Shown in pieces: positions 1-5,934 of a stretch of DNA of 7,725 nt (positions are counted from its first letter, which is position 1; each line of letters begins with the position of its first letter). Source of the stretch: Desulfuromonadaceae bacterium (lineage in GTDB: Bacteria; Desulfobacterota; Desulfuromonadia; Geobacterales; Pseudopelobacteraceae); assembly GCA_028686145.1 (NCBI GenBank), contig JAQUCQ010000154.1:1-7725 (forward strand). The letters run 5' to 3'. Made by a program: the position numbers and the translations under genes. The notes beneath the pieces were generated by a model. It was given only the letters and a program-made list of their open reading frames with translations. It ran no database searches and had not been told where the DNA came from.

Positions 1-245
1 AGCTGATTACAAAGCATCTTGTGTACCCTCCACTGGCCCGCAGAATGAACTGGAGCGGAAAAGTGGTCGTATCATTCACCAGAACCGAGGATGGCAGTGC
101 CAATAAAATCAGGGTGACAGAAACATCCGGCTTCCCAATTCTGGATAAAAGCGCACTGGATACTATCAGAAAAGTGGCTTCATTCCCGAAGCCACCAGTG
201 CGGGCAGAGATCGTCGTGCCGATAAATTTCAGAATGGCCCCATAA
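1..245 (+). CDS. TonB energy transducer, C-terminal domain (5' truncated by window)
   Basis: The reading frame is open from the left edge (codons in phase from base 3) to a TAA at 243-245. It gives about 80 residues that match the TonB C-terminal fold. Visible are the YPPLARR segment, a G-K-V-V-V-S-F strand, a D-G-S-A-N-K-I turn, a T-S-G-F-P-I-L-D-K-S-A-L helix, F-P-K-P-P, and a final I-V-V-P-I-N-F-R strand. In the family this periplasmic domain contacts the TonB box of outer-membrane receptors and passes on proton-motive energy from ExbB/ExbD. A GTG at 21 is not the real start, because the frame and the fold continue upstream of it; the membrane anchor and proline-rich linker lie outside the window. 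The stop is 60 bp before the receptor start, so the two are probably one operon and this TonB probably serves that receptor (inference). Confidence 0.88.
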   Translation, partial: LITKHLVYPPLARRMNWSGKVVVSFTRTEDGSANKIRVTETSGFPILDKSALDTIRKVASFPKPPVRAEIVVPINFRMAP

Positions 246-294
246 GCGCCGTACTGATCTTCATCAAACCCAACAATGTATCACCCTTACTTTC

Positions 295-300
295 AAGGAG
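295..300 (+). promoter_or_regulatory. Ribosome binding site deciding the receptor start
   Basis: AAGGAG lies 5 nt before the ATG at 306 and inside the longer frame that opens with ATG at 276. The 276 start has no comparable site, and it would put ten extra residues in front of the signal peptide, so 306 is preferred. The ATG at 312 is a weaker alternative, with a spacing of 11 nt. Confidence 0.75.
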
Positions 301-305
301 AATTT

Positions 306-2360
306 ATGCGTATGAATATAAAAAATCTGCCGCTGTTGGCAACATTTCTCGGCGCGGCGCTCCTTAGCCAGCGTGCCGCCGCCGAAAACCAAATGCTGGA
401 CGAGATAACTGTCCGCGGGCAGAAAGAATCGCCAAATGAAACAAGTCTTTCAATCCGTGAAGTGCGCGAGAGTCCAGCCAGGGATATGGGAGAGGCTCTC
501 AAACAGGTTGATGGAATCAGCTACGTGCACAAAGGAGCTATCGCCAACGATGTCGTACTGCGCGGCCTCCAGAAGGACAACATCAATGTTTTTGTCGACG
601 GGGTACGCCTGCATGGCGCCTGCCCATCCCGCATGGACCCACCCTCTTTTCATTACGATTTTGCAGAGATTGAGCAGGTAACAGTGATAAAAGGGCCCTA
701 CGATTTGTCTAACCCCGGAGGACTTGGCGGTATGATTGATGCCCGGACCAAGAAACCGGGCATCGGGTTCGGAGGTGACATCAGCCTGAGCTACGGAAGC
801 TGGAACAGCCTCAACACCTCCGCAACCGCTTCCTATGGCACAGAGGCCTATGACGGCCTGTTGGGATATGCCTATAAATATTCCGACGTCCCGAAGTCCG
901 GTGATGGCAAGCGTCTGACAGAAATCTATCCAGCAACCAGCCCGAACCGGTACAAGGCGGATGCCATCGATTCCAAAGCATATGAAATCAACACCGGATG
1001 GGCCAAATTGGGCGTAAACCCCACCCTAAATTCCCGCAGCGAGATCAGCTACACCTATCAGAACGCGGATCATGTGCTTTATCCCTATCTTAAGATGGAT
1101 GCTGATTACGACAAAACCCATCGCCTGAACTGGACGTACCGAATCCAGAATGTTTCACCACTGCTTAAGGATCTGAAACTGCAGGCATACTGGGACAAGG
1201 TTAACCACCTGATGGATGACCGCTACCGCTACACTTCAAATCCGTCGCTCAATGTGACCCGTTATTATTCCATGCAGACCGATGCCTCCACCCAGGTTTA
1301 CGGTGCAAAACTGAGTGCAGTCCTGGCAGCCGGGCCAGGAACACTGAAAACCGGCATCGACTATTACAACCGGAATTGGGATGCGGTCAATCGGCGGGCC
1401 ATGTATACTATGGCCAACCGTTACTCTGACCTTGCCATGATCCCGGACGCATCCATCGACAACTTGGGCATGTTTGGCGAATACAAGATTCCTCTGGGAA
1501 AACAGTTGGTCCTTAAAGGAGGGGTGCGCGGCGATCTCACCTGGGCCGAAGTGAACAAAACAAATACACTGGTAACATCTGGCACGAGCCGGGATTTTAC
1601 CAATATCAGCGCCAATCTGCAGCTAACCTATACCCCGGTTAAAGGTCTTGATATTTTCACCGGCATCGCCCGTGGGACACGCACACCGGACCAGCAGGAA
1701 TTATTCCTTGACGTCCCGACTCCGGGAGCACCTTCTGCCACATCACCATATTGGCACGGCAACAAGGATTTGAAATCTACGGTCAATCACCAAGCCGATG
1801 TCGGCGCTAAATATTCTACTGATCGTTTCTACGTAAATACTTCGTTATTTTATAGCGACCTGCAGAATTATATAAACTTTTATCAAATCCCGACGCTCCC
1901 AGAAAAAAGCTATCAGAATATTCATGCTACAATGTGGGGAGCTGAATTGAGCAGCCAGGTATCACTGGATTATGACCTGTATCTGAAAGGATCTCTTTCC
2001 TATGTTGAAGCCCGCAACGAGAGTGCCGCCACCCCACTCTCCGAAATTCCACCTCTGAGCGGATCCCTCTCCATCCGCTATGACAATGGCACTTTATTTC
2101 TGGAAGCTATGGAAAATCTTGCTCGGGAGCAGGACAGGGTTGATCCGGGGTTAAATGAGACCGTTACTCCCGGATGGGCAACAACTGATATAAAAGGTGG
2201 TGCCACTTACCGTGATGTCACATTGATTATCGGTATCACCAACCTGTTTGACAAGCAGTACTACAGCCACCTGTCATACGCCAGAGACCCGTTTCAAAGC
2301 GGTGTCAAAGTCCCGGAGAATGGCAGAAATGTGTATTTCACCGTGGAGTACACATTCTAA
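306..2360 (+). CDS. TonB-dependent outer-membrane receptor, copper (OprC/NosA) type
   Basis: A complete 684-residue receptor. Residues 1-26 are a signal peptide with a hydrophobic core and an A-A-A cleavage site before E27. A TonB-box-like D-E-I-T-V stretch follows at about 32-36. The plug domain runs to about residue 150 (V-V-L-R-G-L, V-F-V-D-G-V, V-I-K-G-P-Y-D), and the rest is a 22-strand-type barrel ending in V-E-Y-T-F with a terminal Phe. The substrate clue is C106-P-S-R-M110 in the plug and H301-L-M303 in the barrel. Pseudomonas aeruginosa OprC binds copper with exactly a CxxxM plus HxM arrangement, and NosA belongs to the same family. The L-Y-P-Y-L-K-M-D segment (about 258-265) also resembles those proteins. 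Copper uptake is therefore favoured over siderophore uptake. A tonB end lies directly upstream and an M23 peptidase downstream. The receptor family is certain; the copper substrate is inferred. Confidence 0.9.
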   Translation: MRMNIKNLPLLATFLGAALLSQRAAAENQMLDEITVRGQKESPNETSLSIREVRESPARDMGEALKQVDGISYVHKGAIANDVVLRGLQKDNINVFVDGVRLHGACPSRMDPPSFHYDFAEIEQVTVIKGPYDLSNPGGLGGMIDARTKKPGIGFGGDISLSYGSWNSLNTSATASYGTEAYDGLLGYAYKYSDVPKSGDGKRLTEIYPATSPNRYKADAIDSKAYEINTGWAKLGVNPTLNSRSEISYTYQNADHVLYPYLKMDADYDKTHRLNWTYRIQNVSPLLKDLKLQAYWDKVNHLMDDRYRYTSNPSLNVTRYYSMQTDASTQVYGAKLSAVLAAGPGTLKTGIDYYNRNWDAVNRRAMYTMANRYSDLAMIPDASIDNLGMFGEYKIPLGKQLVLKGGVRGDLTWAEVNKTNTLVTSGTSRDFTNISANLQLTYTPVKGLDIFTGIARGTRTPDQQELFLDVPTPGAPSATSPYWHGNKDLKSTVNHQADVGAKYSTDRFYVNTSLFYSDLQNYINFYQIPTLPEKSYQNIHATMWGAELSSQVSLDYDLYLKGSLSYVEARNESAATPLSEIPPLSGSLSIRYDNGTLFLEAMENLAREQDRVDPGLNETVTPGWATTDIKGGATYRDVTLIIGITNLFDKQYYSHLSYARDPFQSGVKVPENGRNVYFTVEYTF

Positions 2361-2380
2361 CTCAAATACAATTTAAAAGG

Positions 2381-2415
2381 AGAGCTCTGGCAGATGTACT
2401 ATTTGCCAGAGCTCT
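2381..2415 (+). repeat. Perfect 12-bp inverted repeat between receptor and peptidase genes
   Basis: AGAGCTCTGGCA (2381-2392) and TGCCAGAGCTCT (2404-2415) are exact reverse complements separated by 11 nt. It lies 20 bp after the receptor stop and 39 bp before the peptidase ATG. No T-run follows on the plus strand, so it is not a classic intrinsic terminator there. On the minus strand only a short TTTT follows. It could stabilise the receptor mRNA 3' end, attenuate read-through into the peptidase gene, or bind a regulator. Confidence 0.6.
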
Positions 2416-2454
2416 GATGATTCTACCAGCACAAGAGGTTACAGGAAATATCCG

Positions 2455-3231
2455 ATGAAACGATCCGGCCGCTCGATAACAACAATCCTGTTCTGTCTGT
2501 TGCTTGCATACTCGACAGCTTTTGCTGCTCCTTCTCCGGCTGCCACGAGCATGGATGCGCTTTGTGCAAATTACAATAAATTGAACACCATGATCCGTGA
2601 CAGCCGGATCAGCAAAGTCGCCGCCCGCTTGAAACTTTCTGTACAATTATCCGAAATTCGCACGGAGTACTACCAGAAAGGCGGAAAGAATTATGTGCCA
2701 TCGGAATGGGTTTTCCCTCTGGCTGGTTATGACGCAAGGGCTATCGACAAGGGAAAACACCACGGTTTCATCCCCTATGGCTACGACTTTTTCAGCGGAA
2801 ACCGCCATGGCGGCCATCCGGCCTACGACATTTTTATTCGCGACCGGAACCAGGACTGCCGTGACGATCAGAGCGGAAATGAAGTCGAAGTGTTATCCAT
2901 GACCGGAGGGATTGTCGTGGCACTTGACAAGAAATGGCAGGCGGGAAGCGGACTGCGGGGGGGCAATTACATCTGGATCTTTGACCCAACCAACGAATTG
3001 CTGGTTTACTACGCCCATAATGAAGAATTATTTGTTGAACCGGGAACGATTGTCAAGCCTGGTGATCTTTTGGCCACGGTCGGCCGTAGTGGCTTCAACG
3101 CCGCAAAACGACGCTCACCAACTCATCTGCATTTCAGCGTGCTGCGCGTCAGGGACGGCCAACCTGTCCCGCTGGATGTATACCGTGAGCTGCAACAGAC
3201 CAGACGTGTGCCTGATGGTTCTATCAATTAA
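2455..3231 (+). CDS. Secreted M23-family zinc metallopeptidase (LysM-less, LytM-like)
   Basis: A 258-residue protein with an N-terminal signal peptide (K2-R3, hydrophobic core 9-22, A-F-A cleavage near residue 24), so it is exported. The C-terminal half is an M23 peptidase domain. H121 and D125 (H-P-A-Y-D) and H226 of H224-L-H-F are the expected zinc ligands. H188 in Y-Y-A-H and H224 are the expected catalytic histidines. G-T-I-V-K-P-G-D-L-L and V-G-R-S-G are the usual M23 core segments. Members cut peptide cross-links in peptidoglycan, or act on other glycine-rich peptides, in the periplasm. All key residues are present, so activity is expected. Between the first two ligands and the core is an Asp/Asn-rich loop (130-138). 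A CAGGAA at 2442-2447 precedes the ATG by 7 nt. It lies 94 bp after the receptor on the same strand, so co-transcription is plausible but the link to copper uptake is unproven. Its stop is 20 bp from that of the convergent pilZ gene. Confidence 0.88.
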   Translation: MKRSGRSITTILFCLLLAYSTAFAAPSPAATSMDALCANYNKLNTMIRDSRISKVAARLKLSVQLSEIRTEYYQKGGKNYVPSEWVFPLAGYDARAIDKGKHHGFIPYGYDFFSGNRHGGHPAYDIFIRDRNQDCRDDQSGNEVEVLSMTGGIVVALDKKWQAGSGLRGGNYIWIFDPTNELLVYYAHNEELFVEPGTIVKPGDLLATVGRSGFNAAKRRSPTHLHFSVLRVRDGQPVPLDVYRELQQTRRVPDGSIN

Positions 3232-3242
3232 CAGTGGTAGCA

Positions 3243-3339
3243 GGAGAAGCATCAGTCGGCTATTTCCTTCAAACCCCGGATAATTTCGACCTGGCGCTGA
3301 AAACTGTAGCGGGATATCAATTGCTCCTGATGCTTCTCC
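3243..3339. repeat. 13-bp perfect inverted repeat spanning the pilZ 3' end
   Basis: GGAGAAGCATCAG (3243-3255) and its exact reverse complement CTGATGCTTCTCC (3327-3339) are separated by 71 nt. The left copy covers the pilZ stop codon (3252-3254) and most of the short convergent gap. The right copy lies within pilZ codons for P-E-K-H-Q. Part of the right copy (GATGCTTC, 3329-3336) can alternatively pair with GAAGCATC at 3370-3377. Function unknown. Confidence 0.45.
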
Positions 3340-3974
3340 GGGGAAATCCGAAATCGATAGCGATATGGCGAAGCATCCCCGGCAACACCAACAAGTGTTG
3401 CCGGCACCTTGATCAGGGTTTGCTTCAGCAGCACCGAATCAGGGAGCATAAATTTGACCGACACTTCCGTCCCAATATCCAGCATGATTAAATCATCAAC
3501 TTTTATTGCAAGCCCCTGTGTAGAAATATCCACCAGAATGGCGGCAATCACCTGGTCCTCATGCTGAATTGTGACACGCACCGGAGGGTCCAGATCCAAT
3601 CGTACCGCGGCACGTTTTTCGGCAAGCACCTCAACAAAACAGAGCTTCGTAACTGATGCCACATGTTTCCTGATGTTAATATACTGAACATGAGCAACAA
3701 GTGGGTCAGGAAAGAGGGCGCTGCGAATCAGCGTATAATGATCGCTTGCCATCGCAATCGCTTGCTGCGGATTAACATCCAGATCAAGGCTGCCTCGTTC
3801 CACGCCGAGAACCACAGCGGGATACGTAATTGGCAATCCATTAAAATAGTTGGTAAGGCTTACCTTGGAACCATTTTTGGAAGTACACTTATCATGAAAG
3901 GCTTTAAGAATAGCGGCCTGATCATCATCAAATGACGTCTGAATCCGAGTACTGTAAAGAGAGGTGAAATCCAT
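3252..3974 (-). CDS. PilZ domain protein (probable cyclic-di-GMP effector)
   Basis: A 240-residue soluble protein with no signal peptide or membrane segment. The C-terminal part is a PilZ domain. R121-A-A-V-R125 matches the RxxxR motif, and D149-I-S-T-Q-G154 matches the (D/N)xSxxG motif. These are the two cyclic-di-GMP-contacting motifs of the family, so ligand binding is expected. The first ~110 residues form a separate mixed alpha/beta region that I do not recognise; it sits where YcgR-like proteins have their N-terminal partner domain. PilZ proteins commonly control motility, exopolysaccharide or adhesion, but no such target gene is in the window. On the minus strand an AGGA lies 4 nt before the ATG. 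The gene is downstream of galE but separated from it by a probable terminator, so it may be expressed apart from the channel/galE unit. It converges on the M23 peptidase gene. Confidence 0.88.
   Translation of the reverse strand: MDFTSLYSTRIQTSFDDDQAAILKAFHDKCTSKNGSKVSLTNYFNGLPITYPAVVLGVERGSLDLDVNPQQAIAMASDHYTLIRSALFPDPLVAHVQYINIRKHVASVTKLCFVEVLAEKRAAVRLDLDPPVRVTIQHEDQVIAAILVDISTQGLAIKVDDLIMLDIGTEVSVKFMLPDSVLLKQTLIKVPATLVGVAGDASPYRYRFRISPEKHQEQLISRYSFQRQVEIIRGLKEIAD
3379..3404. repeat. 10-bp perfect hairpin inside pilZ
   Basis: CCGGCAACAC (3379-3388) and GTGTTGCCGG (3395-3404) are exact reverse complements around a 6-nt loop. They lie within the pilZ codons for the V-A-G-D region of the PilZ domain. 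No T-run follows on either strand, so it is not an intrinsic terminator. It adjoins other inverted repeats nearby (3243-3339 and 3370-3377). Confidence 0.5.
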
Positions 3975-3994
3975 GTAATCCTGTACGATAAACC

Positions 3995-4023
3995 AAAAAG
4001 ATCAAGACGCCTGATTGGCGTCT
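3995..4023 (-). terminator. Probable rho-independent terminator after galE
   Basis: Read on the minus strand, a 7-bp stem AGACGCC/GGCGTCT (4023-4017 and 4011-4005) with a 5-nt loop is followed after 5 nt by TTTTT (3999-3995). It is about 90 bp past the galE stop and only 20 bp before the pilZ ATG. The gap between stem and U-run makes it weak, so partial read-through into pilZ is possible. Confidence 0.5.
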
Positions 4024-4115
4024 GTTATGCCAGAGAATGAATAAAAACTGTCAGAATATGGTCCACAGATGTAGAGCGACCAACAGAACGGCAGAAAACT
4101 ATGTGCTAAAATTAG

Positions 4116-5102
4116 TTATTGTCCCGCCAACATGCTTTCCCACCTCCAGGCATCTGCCACAATTGTTTCAAGATTGTTAAAACGAGGCTTCCAGCCGGTC
4201 AAAGATCTGATTTTATCGGCACTAGCCACCAGCGAAGCAGGATCTCCTGGGCGCCGCTCCGCTTCAAGAACTGAAAATTCTGCACCGCTCACTTTTTTTA
4301 CAACGTCCAGCACCTCCCGAACACTGCTGCCATAGCCATACCCGACATTCATGGCGGTTGACTCGCCACCCTTTTCGAGATAATCGAGGGCGCAGAGGTG
4401 TGCAGAAGCAAGATCTTCGATGTGGATGTAATCGCGAATGCCGGTTCCGTCAGGCGTCGGATAATCAGTGCCATAGATACTGATGCTATCCCTCATCCCA
4501 AGTGCCGCCTGGCAGGCAACTTTGATCAAATGCGTTGCATCCTGGGTGCGTTGCCCCATGCGGGCCTGCGGATCGGCTCCTGCCACATTGAAGTAGCGCA
4601 GCGCAACGTACTTCATGCCATGCGCTGCAGAAACATCTCTCAGCATCCATTCACTCATGAGCTTTGAGGTGCCGTAGGGATTGATCGGTGCCGGGCGACT
4701 CTCTTCAGATGCAACCCCACCGTCTGGAAGACCATAGACGGCAGCGGTGCTGGAAAATATGAACCTCTTGACACCATGTTTTACGCACGCTTCCAAGAGC
4801 CCGAGCGTGTTGCGGGTGTTATTTCCGTAATACTTCAGCGGCATTGAGACCGATTCCGGTGCGATAATAGCAGCGGCAAAATGCAGAACAGTCGTGAAGC
4901 TATTGCGTTGAAAAAGATCGTCCAACCGCTCGCGGTCAGCCAGATCGCCTTCGACCAACTCTTCACCGTGCGTCAGGGCATCTCGAAATCCGGTTGACAG
5001 ATTATCATAGACCACAACCGTATAGCCATTTTCAGAAAGCTGACGTACGACATGACTGCCGATATACCCGCAACCGCCACTCACTAAAATTTTTTCTGAC
5101 AT
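4116..5102 (-). CDS. galE: UDP-glucose 4-epimerase
   Basis: A 328-residue cytoplasmic short-chain dehydrogenase/reductase of the extended type, close to the usual GalE length of about 330-340. The NAD-binding motif is G9-G-C-G-Y-I-G15. S118-T119 and Y143-G-T-S-K147 supply the catalytic Ser/Thr and YxxxK. The A-P-E-S-V, Y-Y-G-N-N, R-Y-F-N-V-A-G-A and P-T-P-D-G-T-G-I-R-D-Y-I-H segments are typical of GalE rather than of other nucleotide-sugar epimerases. It interconverts UDP-glucose and UDP-galactose (possibly also the N-acetyl forms) for lipopolysaccharide, exopolysaccharide or galactose metabolism. On the minus strand AAAGGA precedes the ATG by about 6 nt. It follows the TIM-barrel gene by 52 nt on the same strand and is the last gene before the terminator at 3995-4023. 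No other sugar-polymer genes are visible, so the pathway cannot be fixed from context. Confidence 0.95.
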   Translation of the reverse strand: MSEKILVSGGCGYIGSHVVRQLSENGYTVVVYDNLSTGFRDALTHGEELVEGDLADRERLDDLFQRNSFTTVLHFAAAIIAPESVSMPLKYYGNNTRNTLGLLEACVKHGVKRFIFSSTAAVYGLPDGGVASEESRPAPINPYGTSKLMSEWMLRDVSAAHGMKYVALRYFNVAGADPQARMGQRTQDATHLIKVACQAALGMRDSISIYGTDYPTPDGTGIRDYIHIEDLASAHLCALDYLEKGGESTAMNVGYGYGSSVREVLDVVKKVSGAEFSVLEAERRPGDPASLVASADKIRSLTGWKPRFNNLETIVADAWRWESMLAGQ

Positions 5103-5154
5103 ATGGAATCCTTTTCTAGTACATATTAGATACTTTTTACATTGATTTTCCTCT

Positions 5155-5934
5155 TCAGACAGTGCAGGAACAGTACGTGTTAATATTTTTCAGGGCACGC
5201 TGAAGATGTTCGGTATTATGCGCTTCTATCGTCCAGATGGCAGCCGGAGCATACTCGGTCAAGAGCGGGAAAAACTGTTCAAAGTTGATCGCACCTTCCC
5301 CCACAGGCAGATGTTCATCGCGCTGGCCATGATTGTCATGAATATGGCTCTCGACGACATACCCTCCCAGTTCGCTGAACCACTCTTCAATCGTCACCGT
5401 GGTAAACATATTCCAGTGTCCCACATCGAAACAATGCCGAAAGCAGGGATCATCAATGGCATCAAGCAACGCCTTGATTGTGGACGGTTCCTTCTCGAAG
5501 ATATTTTCAACTGCCAGGGTCGTTCCAAGCTTTTGGGCCACGGGTACGAATTCCAGCCAGAAATCAATGCTGTTTTTCAGCCATATAAGGCGATTGTCTC
5601 CGTAGCGGAGGTCATCATAACCGGGATGGACGACAATTACTCGCGGATTGAGCAACTCGGCTGCCTGCATGACCTGTTGAATACGATGTCGGGTTGCCGC
5701 ACGGATACTCGCATCAATGGCTCCCGGGTTGAGATCCAGAAATGGGGCATGAATTGTCGTCTTCAGTCCGGCAGCATGCAGTGCCGTACACACTGAAGAC
5801 AGTTCTTCCATGACCAGTTGGTCGAGTGACTCTGCTGAAAAAAACACCTCGGGATTGACACGGTTCGCAATGGCGTATTCCAGATGCTCTGCCAAACGGC
5901 CGTAGGGGACATGGGCGTGTATTCTATTTTTCAT
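5155..5934 (-). CDS. Sugar phosphate isomerase/epimerase-like TIM-barrel protein (AP endonuclease family 2 fold)
   Basis: A 259-residue cytoplasmic protein of the xylose isomerase-like TIM-barrel superfamily. Barrel strand ends carry the usual metal ligands and active-site residues: I-H62-A-P-F, H103-P-G-Y-D-D, V-E143-N, F-D170-V-G-H173, H197-I-H199-D-N-H, D206-E-H208, and E237-A-H. These fit a divalent-metal site made of Glu/Asp/His. The superfamily includes sugar isomerases, epimerases, inosose dehydratases and endonuclease IV. The substrate here cannot be read from the sequence. Endonuclease IV itself is less likely because the protein lacks that enzyme's longer, DNA-binding loops as far as I can judge. 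The start overlaps the end of the potassium channel gene by 11 nt, with only a purine stretch (AGAGAG) as RBS, which implies translational coupling. galE follows 52 nt later. A nucleotide-sugar or carbohydrate role is suggested by galE but is inference. Confidence 0.82.
   Translation of the reverse strand: MKNRIHAHVPYGRLAEHLEYAIANRVNPEVFFSAESLDQLVMEELSSVCTALHAAGLKTTIHAPFLDLNPGAIDASIRAATRHRIQQVMQAAELLNPRVIVVHPGYDDLRYGDNRLIWLKNSIDFWLEFVPVAQKLGTTLAVENIFEKEPSTIKALLDAIDDPCFRHCFDVGHWNMFTTVTIEEWFSELGGYVVESHIHDNHGQRDEHLPVGEGAINFEQFFPLLTEYAPAAIWTIEAHNTEHLQRALKNINTYCSCTV

Noticed and set aside
276..305. Longer receptor start at ATG 276
   Set aside because: It adds ten residues ahead of a good signal peptide and lacks a ribosome site, whereas AAGGAG fits the ATG at 306.
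306..2360. Siderophore or vitamin B12 receptor
   Set aside because: The plug and barrel carry the copper-type CxxxM and HxM residues, and no siderophore synthesis, ABC importer or cobalamin gene is nearby.
3379..3404. Intragenic hairpin as a terminator
   Set aside because: No T-run on either strand and it lies about 125 bases before the pilZ stop.
4007..4033. Sigma-54-like element upstream of pilZ (TGGCAT, 5 nt, ACGC on the minus strand)
   Set aside because: The GG-to-GC spacing is right, but the TT of the -12 box is missing and the bases are already explained by the terminator stem.
5206..5796. A 196-codon plus-strand open frame
   Set aside because: It lies wholly opposite the TIM-barrel gene, whose motifs are clear. 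The plus-strand product shows no recognisable domain, and it has no promoter or intergenic context of its own.
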